Assembly (NCBI GenBank): GCA_029891385.1
Contig: CM057234.1
Span: 24,352,350 to 24,416,349 of the forward strand
Length of the DNA: 64,000 nucleotides
Direction of reading: 5' to 3'
Source of the DNA: Erythroxylum novogranatense
Lineage: Eukaryota; Streptophyta; Magnoliopsida; Malpighiales; Erythroxylaceae
Position 1 is the stretch's first letter, and each line of letters opens with the position of its first letter. Made by a program: the position numbers and the translations under genes. Below, piece by piece: positions 38,701-49,055 of the stretch. The notes below the pieces were generated by a model. That model searched no databases. It was not told the DNA's origin and saw only the letters and a list, made by a program, of their open reading frames with translations.

Positions 38701-39648
38701 AATAGGTCATCAAGACCTTCATGTCAATATATATCCATAAATTTCAGTACCTATTTTCAATCATTTTCTTATGAATTCATGCATTAAAACCATAAGTAAA
38801 ACATAAACATAAACATCATCTTACCTAATCAAGCTTTAACTCTTCACTTCTTCAACTAATCCACCAATCCTCTATTTCTTAACACCATAGACGATCATCA
38901 CCTTCTCAAAAAGGGGTGAGGTTTAAGTCAAGCTCTTTAGGTGAACTAAAAGAGGGGAAAGCAAAGTAGAGGGAAGTAGGAAAGATGGACAAAATTTTCA
39001 AAGTAGCCAAGGAGGAAGAAGCTACGTGAATGAAGGAAGGGAGCATGAAGACAACCCCATTTGGCCTTTTGGAAAAGCAAGTGTCGTGGAAGGTTGGAGA
39101 ACTACCACACAAAAAAAACAATTTATGATGAGTCATTGGACACTTGTCCAATTAGGAGAAAAGACAAAAGAAAGATAAAACAAAACATGTAATATGATTT
39201 ATTATAAAAACCCTAATGAAATTTGACTCATTCAATGCCAATGACCCTAATTTCAATCCCAAAATCATGTACCCAATATTACAGTGTCATTGGATAGAAA
39301 TTTTCGCTACCGAAAATCAATCGATTCGTCACTTGGCGTTTTTTTTTTCCGGTCTAGGAATTTTCTCCGAAAAAATTCCAGAAAAATTCCTAAATTTTTT
39401 TAAAAATATAAAACACTCAATGACGCACTCAGAATAATTTTTCAAACCCAATAACTACGTTTATCACAATAAAATTGCAGTAGGCACATCTACCGGAAAT
39501 GTCATCTATGTATGTATCGAAATTTGCATGTGCACAATTTTACTGTGTACCAATCCTATTATGCATTAACAGTCCTAAGTCATCCGACCCATCTCATCGT
39601 ATGCAAAATTTACTATTTTACCCTTTCAGTAGGGGGTGGGATGTTACA
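35754..39648 (-). mobile_element. Solo LTR (3,895 bp) in the LINE, TSD TCATC
   Basis: It starts TGTAACACCCCAC, ends GGGATGTTACA, and is flanked by a perfect 5-bp repeat TCATC (35749-35753 and 39649-39653). It is the same family and orientation as the LTR at 3369-10359. Shared parts include the first ~60 bp, the CATCGATG block near 36225, the GTTGTGACC cassette (36393-36516) and the diverged 'tttcatgaa' region near 37450-37800. It lacks any internal domain. A related feature is the pair of 'agtcgacttat' phrases near 37380-37440. It is younger than the LINE it interrupts. Confidence 0.93.
36393..36516. repeat. GTTGTGACC-bounded cassette in the 35.8-kb LTR
   Basis: GTTGTGACC at 36393-36401 faces GGTCACAAC at 36508-36516. 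The content between (including 'cgcttggcgtctagggagaa' and short CAGTATCAGTA repeats) differs from the cassettes at 4101-7198 and 6235-6454, although the flanking LTR sequence is related. Confidence 0.7.
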
Positions 39649-41941
39649 TCATCGCCCAAGAGATTATTCATTCAATGCGGAGAAAAACAGGTAAAACTGG
39701 GTTTCTGGCGGTTAAGGCAGACCTGAAAAAAGCCTACGATCCACCTTTTTGGGCTTTTATCCTCGATAAGCTCATCACTATCGGAATCCCGGATTCCCTC
39801 ATTAATCTTATCATGAAGTGTGTTCTCACGGTGACTATGCAGGTTAACTAGAATGGAGCCTTAGGTGACGATTTTACCCCTACCTGAGGTCTCCGTCAAG
39901 GTGACCTGCTTTCACCTTATCTGTTTGTGCTATGCATGGAGCGCCTTGGCCATCTCATCACACACTCCGTGGCCCGTGGACGCTAGTCGCCTATCACTTT
40001 AAGTCGCCCAGGTCCCGCCATATCACACCTGTTTTTTGCTAACGACCTCATCTTGTTCTCAGAAGCTTCTCTTGAGCAGGTTTCCATTATTCGTGACATC
40101 TTGGACTCTTTTTGTGCCATGTCGGGCCAATACATTAGCCAGGCTAAATCCCGTATCTTCTACTCCAGTAACATTTCTCCCTTTACGATGCGTACTCTTA
40201 GTCGAGCGCTAGGTTTCAAACAAACCCTGGATCTCGGTCGATACCTTGGCGTTCCCTTGCTTCATGAAAAAATCACTAAAAAGACTTACCAGTACCTGAT
40301 CGACAAAGTCCAGCACCGCCTTTCAGGGTCGCAAGCCAACTTCTTGTCTTTTGTGGACCGCATCACTCTGATTTAGTCGGTCATCTCTGCGCTCTCTACT
40401 TATACGATGCAAATGGTTCGCCTTCCTCGGGGTTTGTGCGATGCTTTGGAGAAGATTATGTGTACCTTTTTATGGGGCTCCTTCCCCTGACATAGAAAGC
40501 TTCACCTTGTTCACTGGAATCAAGTCTGCCAACCGAAGGAGTTGGGTGGGTTAGGTATTTGGAACATCCGTGCCACCAATGACGCTCTGCTTACAAAATT
40601 AGGATGAGCTCTGCTCACTAAACTCAATGCTTTGTGGGTCCAAATTTTATCGGCCAAATATAAATTTGATGTCAATCATATCCTCCCGCTCTTCCTCCGA
40701 CCGGAGGCTTCATGGTATGGAGGAGTATCAAGGCCATTTGGCTCCATGTGATTAACGGCATGCGCTGGATGATCGGTGATAGGTTCCAGACTTAGTTTTG
40801 GCTGGACTCTTGGGTCGCCAACGAGGGTCTCGTTATCCAATATGTTAACAATCCTGTCCCTTCCACAAAAATTGACCATTGCGTTCACCACTTCGTGGAC
40901 AACACTGGTAACTAGGATTGGCCCCAATTTCAACCTTTCCTCCCTTCCTCAATCTGGCGAGTCATTGCGGGAACTTTCCCCCCAAGCCTTACCTCCGAGT
41001 CGACAAACTTCGGTGGGGACTGTCACCTACTGGAAAATTCACTACAGCTTCGGCCTATTATATGATTATGGAGCATCCGCAGGCCCAACCCGACTACTTA
41101 TGGAAGACCATTTGGCAATGGCCCGGCCCACAACGTATCCGCATTTTTCTTTGGCTCTTTGCTCAAGACCGCCTCCTCTCCAACCAGCAACGTGCTTGCA
41201 AGCATCTCACTACAGGCTTGGACTGCTATCACTATCAACTGGAGGAGTCCTCGCTTCATGTTCTTCGCGATTGCCTCAAAGTGCGAAATCTTTGGCTTAC
41301 TTTCCCTCGCCACGCCCTCCCTTCCATTTTTTTCACTACCACTCATCAGGAATGGCTCACTACTAACCTCCAGACCCATCAGTTGGTTTCGGGCCTTGAA
41401 TGGGCAGCTATGTTTGGGACAGCTTGTTGGTTCCTCTGGACATGGAGGAATCAGGCCCTTTTCGACCCTCAGTTCTCCTGGCCGGTTTCTCCTGTCACTA
41501 TCATCCTCAATCATGTCCGCCTGAGTTACTAGGCCTCCGCTTTGCTTTGTTGCGCCTGTTTGGCCCCTTGAGCACGATTTGCGCAATTTATTGGGTGGTG
41601 CCTGCCCACCCCTGAGTGGGTCAAACTGAATACGGATGGGGCGTGTTGCAATGACACCTTCTTGGCCACTGCAGGAGGTCTCATTTGGAATAGCTCTGGC
41701 GATTGGTTAGGCGGTTTTGCTCAGAATATAGGCCACTGTTCCCTGGTTTCGGCTGAATTCTGGGACGTCTATTCCGGTCTTCAGTTGGCCTGGACCCTTG
41801 GTTTCTGTCGCGTGATACTTGAACTGGACTCTATCGTGGCTCAAGAGCTCCTCTCCGACACCTCGCATCGCGCCCTGTCTCTCAATCCTTTGGTCTTGGG
41901 CATCAATGAACTTCTCATCCGAAACTTGGTAGTTATTCCTC

Positions 41942-42003
41942 GCCACACCTATAGAGAGGGCAACCAGTGCGGGCCACACCTATAGAGAGGGCAACCAGTG
42001 CGC
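41942..42003. repeat. 31-bp tandem duplication inside the LINE RNase H domain
   Basis: The unit beginning 'gccacacctatagagagggc' occurs at 41942-41972 and again at 41973-42003. Because 31 is not a multiple of three it shifts the frame within the conserved TYREGNQCADWLAN motif. Confidence 0.9.
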
Positions 42004-42215
42004 TGACTGGCTCGCCAACCATGTTTTTACTTTGGAACTCGGGCTCACCACCTTTTATAGGGCACCATCTGGGTGTACCACTATACTTTTAGAGGATATG
42101 ACCGGGGTTAATCTTCTTCAGAGGATATTGTAATTTGTGTTTTTTTCGTTGTAAAAAAAAAGAATACTATAGGCCGGTAGAATTTAATTCAGTTTCAAGG
42201 TTAGTACTGAATAAG

Positions 42216-45200
42216 GAGTCCGGATCGTCTGTCTAAGCTTATTCTGTCCAACCTTGTCCAAGTGAGAAACGACACCGGTTTTGCTTGTAAATGTAAACCT
42301 ACGTGCTTGTTCTGCAGAATAATCAAATGAAAGTTTAAAAGCAAGCCGCTTGGACAGCCCGCGTCATCACATCAAAGCCATGTGAATTTATATACTATTT
42401 ATATACTATTCTTTGAGTATTTGTGAAATTTACAAGCATTATTATAATAAAATAATAGAAGGAAATAATTATCCTCATAATTATTATTATTATCAAAATT
42501 AATAACGTTATTATTTTATCCGGGATACTTAATAAAGCATTAGTATTATTATTAATAATTTTGTTATTATTATTAAGTGTATATAATTGTTTTTTATTTA
42601 CTTATTAATAAATGTTATATTATTTTATCATTATTATTATTAGAATGTTATTATTATTATTATTATTATAAAATTCTAATATATTTCCATTATTATAATA
42701 ACTAATAAATAACAACAATAATTATAATAATAATTATAAGGAAATTTTAATAATAATAAATACAAATTATATAAGAATAATAATAATAATATATTTATTA
42801 TTATTGTTATTATTATGTATAATTATAATTAAAATTATTGTATAATATGCGGGATAAATATTATACCACTATAATTATTATTAGTATTATTATTATTTCT
42901 ATTCTTATTCTTATTTTTAAATCGATTTTTGCTTGTTCTTAAAATAATAAGGATAAATATTATATCAACTGTGAACTTATTATTATTTTAATTATTAAAT
43001 GTCTTAATAATAATAATGTTAAATTTAATTTATTTATTTATTGTTATTATTATTAAGTAAATTTACTAATTATTATTAATATTATTATTACTATTATTAT
43101 TATTATTATTATCAATCGTAAATATACTAATTAAATTTAGTTATATTATTATAATTACTGTTAAATATTATTAATAATTAATTCCTTATTAAATATGATT
43201 ATAATTAATATTACTATTACTATTATTATCATTATTAAGTGTATTTATTTATTTATTTGTCAAGTATTCTCAAATGGCTTTATATAACAAAATAAACATA
43301 TATTTTATCCTTATTATTATTAAGAACAAAATTAATAATAATAAGGAATTTAATGATATTATTTAATATAATTAATTAATTAATAAGTTAATAATAATAA
43401 TAATAATAATAATAGTAAGTAGAACTTATAATAATACCTGAAATAATTTCTCAAAAACAAATTATAAGGAAATTATAATTATCATAATTATTATATAATA
43501 TGTATTTATTAATAATAAAATAAATAAATGGCCATTTGCAAATGGCCATTTACAATTGATTAATTTAACTATTTAAAATGGGCTTTAATTATTAATTCTC
43601 TACTTGCTATTATTCTTATTATTAATAAATTATTTATTTATTAATAATATCTAGTTTAATTTATAAATATTTATTTATGGATTTATAATAATAATAATAA
43701 TAATAATAGTTATAATTGTAATAGTTTTATGTTTATTCTAATAGTTTATTAAATAATGTTATTTAATAATTTATAATATTATAAAATATTATTTATTATT
43801 TAAATAAATAATAGATATTATAATAAATTATTATAATAATAATACATATCACTGTATGAGGGCCTCGCCTTGATTTAATAGCCATATTACCAGGCGAGGG
43901 CTCGCCCGGTGAAATGGCCATATATATATATTAATGGCCATTTCACAGGCGGCGCCTCGCCCGGTGAAATGGTTATAATATATATTATTTATTTAAATAA
44001 TAAATAATATTTAATAATAAATTAAATATTATTTAATAATATTTATATTAAATAATATCATTAAATTTTTATTATTATTAATTTTGTTCTTAATAATAAT
44101 AAGGATAAAAATATATGTTTATTTTTGTTATATAAAGCCATTTAAGAATCTTGACAAATAAATAAATTAATACACTTAATAATGATAATAATAGTAATAG
44201 TAATATGAATTATAATCATATTTAATATTAATAAGAAATCTAATAATAATAAATTTAATAAACACTCTACAATAAATTTAATAATAAACAGAAAAATTTA
44301 ATAATAATATTTAACAGTAATTATAATAATATAAATAAAATTAATTAACAAATTTACGTATAATACTTATTATCGTAAATTTGTTAATTATAATCATATT
44401 TAATAAGGAATTAATTATTAATAATATTTAACAGTAATTATAATAATATAACTAAATTTAATTAGTATATTTACGATCGATAATAATAATAATAATAATA
44501 GTAATAATAATATTAATAATAATTAGTAAATTTACGAATAATAATAACAATAAATAAATAAATTAAATTTAACATTATTATTAATAAGACATTTAATAAT
44601 TAAAATAATAATAAGTTCACAGATTGATATAATATTTATCCTTATTATTTTAAGAACAAGCAAAAATCAGATTTAAGAATAAGAATAAGAATAGAAATAA
44701 TAATAATACTAATAATAATTATAGTGGTATAATATTTATCCTTCATATTATACAATAATTTTAATTATAATTATACATAATAATAACAATAATAATAAAT
44801 ATATTATTATTATTATTCTTATATAATTTGTATTTATTATTATTAAAATTTCCTTATAATTATTATTATAATTATTGTTGTTATTTATTAGTTATTATAA
44901 TAATGGAAATATATTAGAATTTTATAATAATAATAATAACATTCTAATAATAATAATGATAAAATAATATAACATTTATTAATAAGTAAATAAAAACAAT
45001 TATATACACTTAATAATAATAACAAAATTATTAATAATAATACTAATGCTTTATTAAGTATCCTGGATAAAATAATAACGTTATTAATTTTTGATAATAA
45101 TAATAATTATGAGGATAATTATTTCCTTCTATTATTTTTATTATAATAATGCTTGTAAATTTTACAAATACTCAGCAATAGTATATAAATAGTATATAAA

Positions 45201-45371
45201 TTCACATGGCTTTGATGTGATGACGCGGGCTGTCCAAGCGGCTTGCTTTTAAACTTTCATTTGATTATTCTGCAGAACAAGTACGTGGGTTTACATTTAC
45301 AAGCAAAACCGGCGTCGTTTCTCACTTGGACAGGGTTGGACAGAATAAGCTTAGACAGACGATCCGAACTC
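42216..45371. mobile_element. Giant foldback (Mutator-like) element, 3,156 bp, 9-bp TSD CTGAATAAG
   Basis: The left end GAGTCCGGATCGTCTGTCTA and the right end are inverted copies of each other, and the similarity runs inward for about 1.2-1.3 kb per arm. The first ~200 bp of each arm are of normal composition. The rest is extremely AT-rich with TTA/ATT runs, yet still matches in order, for example 'aagcattagtattatta' on the left against its inverse near 45040. Both ends are flanked by CTGAATAAG (42207-42215 and 45372-45380), a 9-bp target duplication typical of Mutator-like elements. No transposase is present. The right arm has extra sequence near 44220-44400. Between the arms is a loop of about 0.7 kb with a GC-rich core. 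Confidence 0.82.
43857..43975. repeat. GC-rich repeats in the foldback loop
   Basis: In otherwise nearly pure A/T DNA this stretch has 'cgcccggtgaaatgg' twice in direct order, an inverted 'ccatttcacaggcgg', and several gcctcgcc/ggcgag phrases. The pieces can form a secondary hairpin around 'atatatatatatta'. Confidence 0.7.
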
Positions 45372-45380
45372 CTGAATAAG

Positions 45381-46247
45381 GGGGAAAAAAGTTAGGAACA
45401 GTTGTACTAAAAGGCCTAAGTCAATGTACAAAACCAGTAAACAAAGGGAAATGAGCCTTTAAGTGTAAGCTTGTGGAACATTACCGTACAAAATTTGGTC
45501 ATACCATTCTTGATTCTTGTTCCGAGAAATTTGTCTATCATAGCGTCTTGACTCTTGACCAAGGAGGCTTAGACCAGAACTTGCCAATATTTGTAAGGTG
45601 CTAGTTCTGAAGTTGCATCCCTTGTGGGGGAAAATTAGATGGAAAGTGTAGCATTAGAATGTTGACGAGTGGTAATTGACACTTAGCGTGATTTATTCTA
45701 AAACCCTGAAAAGGAGTTGAAAAGTAAACAGCTTTCAAGGAAGTTGCATTCCAAGTTGACTCATTCACTAGAAATTGTAGGCTTATAAAAGTGCAAGCCA
45801 TAACTTCAGCAAGCTTGCGAGGAAATTTCATCTATTTGGGAAGGACTATTCCGTGGAAGTGGAGAGACAAAAGTGGCAGCCCACTATTCTCTTTTCCAAG
45901 AAATTTCGGGTACGTATTTTCCGAGTTCTAGGGAAATTTTCAGTTCCTGTCATGGCAATAGAACAAGAAGGAAAAGGTTAGATTTCAGGTCGCTGTCGCT
46001 TCCCATCCGACTACATAAATAAAAAGTCTGACTCATGACCCATTTTCTTAAGAAAAATATCCAATCAACTATTTCCACCGTATGCAAGAGGCAGGAGCCA
46101 AGAAACTTCCATCCTAATATGAGGCAAAGATGCCATTTCCTTGTGTTTCTTCCCCCCTTCTGTATACAAGGACAAGCGCTAATCACGAATCAACTTCCTC
46201 AGCCTCCTTTCAAAGCTGACAAATTTTACCAACACTCTTACCCTTCC
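45381..46247. other. Intergenic DNA upstream of the calmodulin-like gene
   Basis: Normal-composition DNA with no supported coding frame. It probably contains the promoter of the gene at 46414. Open frames on the minus strand here lack family features. Confidence 0.5.
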
Positions 46248-46255
46248 TATATAAG
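46248..46255 (+). promoter_or_regulatory. TATA box of the calmodulin-like gene
   Basis: TATATAAG follows a pyrimidine-rich stretch and lies 166 bp before the start codon, a normal spacing for a TATA-driven plant gene with a leader of about 130 nt. Confidence 0.6.
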
Positions 46256-46413
46256 TATTAGTCCCACATTCATCCGAAGAACTAAGTATCTGCAGCAATC
46301 TTTTAGTGTTGTCCACCTCTGCAGAACTCAAAACCACCATTTCTTTTCTGTTCTTGAAGGAGGAAATTTAGTTAAGCTCTTCTCTTTTGTCCCTTGGAGA
46401 TAGTAACCTGGCC

Positions 46414-47040
46414 ATGGTGTCAATCTACTTTTATTGTTTGATCACCTTGCAGAAAGCCTTAGTGAATACTTATCAATCTTATACTTTATTACATGTCTTG
46501 CTTTATATTATCTTGTGTAAAGTGATTCTTAATCAGGTCAATAGAATTCAGAACCTCAAATCAAAAGTTTGGTTTTTTCTCCAATCCCAAGCTAGGAATG
46601 GTAGTACTCTAAAGGCTTGGGCAGAGAAAAACAACAAAATACCTGATTCATCCAGCAAGAAGTCTTCCTCTCCGAACATGGAATGTTACTCAAGCGTTTG
46701 TAGAAAGGATATGAAAATGGTGATGGAAAGTTTGGGAATTTTTTGCAGCCCAGAAAGCGAGGAGCTTAAGGAAATGACTGGCTCCAGTGAGCTTTTAGAG
46801 CTGTTTGACGAGAAGGAGCCAAGTGTGGAGGAAATAAAAGATACTTTCGAAATCTTTGATGAAAACCAAAAGGGGTTTATAGTTGCTGAGGACTTGCAGA
46901 GAGTCCTCTCAAAATTGGGACTGAAGGAGGGTATTGAATTGGTGAACTGTAGGAGCATGATCAGCAGATTTGATGAAAATGGCCATGGAAGCATAGATTT
47001 TAACCAATTCGTAGAATTTATGGAAAACAGCTTTCGTTAA
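46414..47040 (+). CDS. Calmodulin-like EF-hand protein (CML45/46-type), single exon
   Basis: The frame encodes 208 residues. The start is the first ATG after an in-frame TAG at 46369-46371. A hydrophobic segment at about residues 25-39 (LLHVLLYIILCKVIL) could anchor the protein in a membrane, as in the CML45/46 group. A Ser/Lys-rich linker follows, then two EF-hands near the C-terminus with loops at 149-160 and 187-198 and the family ending FNQFVEFMENSF. Such proteins sense calcium and relay it to partners. Both loops look weakened. Loop 1 has Lys at position 5 and Asp at position 12; loop 2 has His at position 5 and Gln at position 12, where Glu is expected. Calcium affinity may therefore be low. 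A TATA box lies upstream. No introns are needed, which is common for this group. Confidence 0.88.
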   Translation: MVSIYFYCLITLQKALVNTYQSYTLLHVLLYIILCKVILNQVNRIQNLKSKVWFFLQSQARNGSTLKAWAEKNNKIPDSSSKKSSSPNMECYSSVCRKDMKMVMESLGIFCSPESEELKEMTGSSELLELFDEKEPSVEEIKDTFEIFDENQKGFIVAEDLQRVLSKLGLKEGIELVNCRSMISRFDENGHGSIDFNQFVEFMENSFR

Positions 47041-47129
47041 ACAACATCTTTAAATTATCAAATATAGAACCAAGAAAATGTTCGCAGTTCAACACGTAGA
47101 TGTAGATGTACAATTTCTATTATCAAGCA

Positions 47130-47236
47130 TTATTATTATTATTATTATTATTATCATCACTGTATATTTTGTTTTTATAATAATTCATATTCATTATTAT
47201 TGAACATTTTGTATCTATTTTGTTCTTGTTATTAAT

Positions 47237-47275
<39 letters not shown>
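47130..47275. repeat. Two (TTA)n microsatellites after the calmodulin-like gene
   Basis: Runs of TTA/ATT units at about 47130-47153 and 47240-47275 begin some 90 bp after the stop codon, so the first may fall in the 3' UTR. Confidence 0.9.
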
Positions 47276-47774
47276 TTGATGGGTTAATATTATTCAATAT
47301 TTCATAATAGTTTATAATTATTATTATTTGTTAACTTTTCATCTAACACAAATAGTTTGTAATAAAATTATTAATTAATTACATATTTTTAATCATATTA
47401 AGGATCGGGGTATTTTTGTTTTTGACACCATTTTTCGTTTTGTCTACTGCAATCAAATACATTATGTTCTTGAGACGAAGACAGAAATTTTTTTTCTATC
47501 CACCACAACTAAACATCTCACTGTCTCTAGTTCCTGTTCCGTTCTGTCCTATTATGTTCCATCTTCAGATACTAAAGACAGCAACCAAACGAAAAGTTAC
47601 TATGCCATATGTCATAAGTTTTTGTTTCATCCGTTTGTCGCCTGAATGGTTCTAGAGTTTTAGTATATCAGCAACTACTTAAATCCTTTGGTGGAGATGG
47701 AGGTGAATCTACGTAATTACCTCTTTTATCGTCACTGTAACATAACCTTTCCCTCTCTCACGTGTATACGTTTT

Positions 47775-48215
47775 GATATCTCTTACAAAGAACGGATACA
47801 GATACAGGCACATACTAATTTCTAAAATTTGGTGGACACGAATACGGACACGGCATATATATATTATAAAATTTAGAATTCAGAAAAAATTCATAATTCA
47901 TAATATAATATATATTTATTGATGTGTATATTCATTGATGTGTTTTAAGACTTTAATATTTTGATAGTTCATATAAATTTAGTACTTTATAAGTCCCTCT
48001 TAAAAATTATGAAGCACATATTCCATGGAACATATATTCCATTAAGTTGTGTCCTAGCTGTCTTTAGATATATCCGAGTAGTATTCAAATTGACAAAAAT
48101 TATTTTTTAATTCTGACACATATAAACACATGGCAGACAGGTATTCACCGTGCGTCATGTGAGTGTCCGACAAGCGGATACAGCTCCGTGCTACATAGGA
48201 TATCTCGTATCAGTT
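47775..48215. mobile_element. Possible small inverted-repeat element
   Basis: The left edge 'gatatctcttac...acggatac' is mirrored by the inverse of 'gtatccgc...' and 'gatatcctatgtagcacgga' at the right edge. Internal phrases 'ggacacgaatacggacacgg' and 'gtgtccgacaagcgg' resemble ends of common plant DNA transposon remnants. I could not find a clean target duplication. Confidence 0.35.
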
Positions 48216-49055
48216 ACCGTCATCGGAGAAGAAGACTGAACCTTTTCTCTACTCCTATAACCTGTCTCTCCCTCCGGTTAGTGCAGGATTTATATGTTCA
48301 ATTTCAATAGACGACGATTTTTGCAACTGGGGGGAGATTGACTATGCCTAACAATGTTATGTGTATATTGAGTTTAAGACAGAAAATCAATTAGCAAAAT
48401 ATGATTATTACACCCAGAAATCTGTGAACGGTAAATCAGTTTTTATTATTATGTTTTGACTGTAATTATTGTTAGGAATATAACACTTTGTTAACATTAA
48501 TGATATATGTGATAGCTATAAATTAGGGTGAAATATAATTTCCCTGACCTTTGGTTTTGGTGAAATAGAGTTTTAATATACACCTATTAAAATAGAGTTT
48601 CGGTGACCTTAAGTTTTTCAATGATCTTAAGATTAAGTGATAATAAACATTTACTGGAATAAGACCTATATATAACCCTTTAATACAATTTTGAGAGTTG
48701 TGTAAGTTATTGTAGTTGTCATATTTCTTTTTGGATCATCTTTTTTGCAGCAATAGAAAGAAAGGTATAAATTGTCCTCTAATGTTTCCTAAAAAGTTTA
48801 AATTAGTTCGTTCCATTATTCGTGATATCACATTATACTTTGACATTTTTAAAATGGTACTAATAGCACGCTAATCAGATGTTGATATAATCTCTAAAAT
48901 GATTTTTAAAACATTGGTTAAATGTTGATGTTTACTTTTTATATTTTTTAAAAAAGTTGTTTACTTTAACTTTTCACAAAAGATCCTAAATAAGTTCTTA
49001 ACATTTTCTTTGTTACCATTTTTGGCCCTATTTAGGGTGTCATAAGACTATTTAG

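Larger units (their letters stand above)
34102..42133 (+). pseudogene. LINE ORF2 (endonuclease-reverse transcriptase-RNase H), broken
   Basis: The 5' part (34102-35753) has an AP-like endonuclease with NCQG at the start, GGDFNA near 34500 and the DHRPLL histidine block near 34755. The reverse transcriptase follows, with HKAPGIDG, QFRPIALC and SFVPGRQIVDN, where the solo LTR interrupts. It resumes at 39654 with TGFLAVKADLKKAYD, GLRQGDLLSPYLF and the catalytic box at 40035-40046. That box reads FAND instead of FADD, so the first aspartate is lost. A zinc-binding tail (about 41020-41300) and an RNase H domain (WVKLNTDG to the stop at 42131-42133) complete it. Many stops sit where TGG, CAG or CGA would be expected. 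The element copied itself by target-primed reverse transcription when active; it cannot now. Confidence 0.85.
32150..42162 (+). mobile_element. Near full-length dead LINE (L1-type) split by a solo LTR
   Basis: The order is a 5' UTR with recurring 'ctacagtaaaacgct' phrases (about 32165-32240), ORF1 with a zinc knuckle, ORF2 with endonuclease, reverse transcriptase, zinc-binding reverse-transcriptase tail and RNase H, and a terminal A-run (about 42152-42161). This is the plant L1 layout. The 3,895-bp solo LTR at 35754-39648 interrupts ORF2. Without it the element is about 6.1 kb, a full length for this class. The exact 5' end is uncertain, and I found no convincing target duplication for the LINE itself. 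Confidence 0.88.

Noticed and set aside
42214..45373. Foldback element with a 5-bp GAATA duplication
   Set aside because: Shifting the edges by two bases gives a perfect 9-bp duplication CTGAATAAG and cleaner inverted ends starting GAGT, a better-supported boundary.
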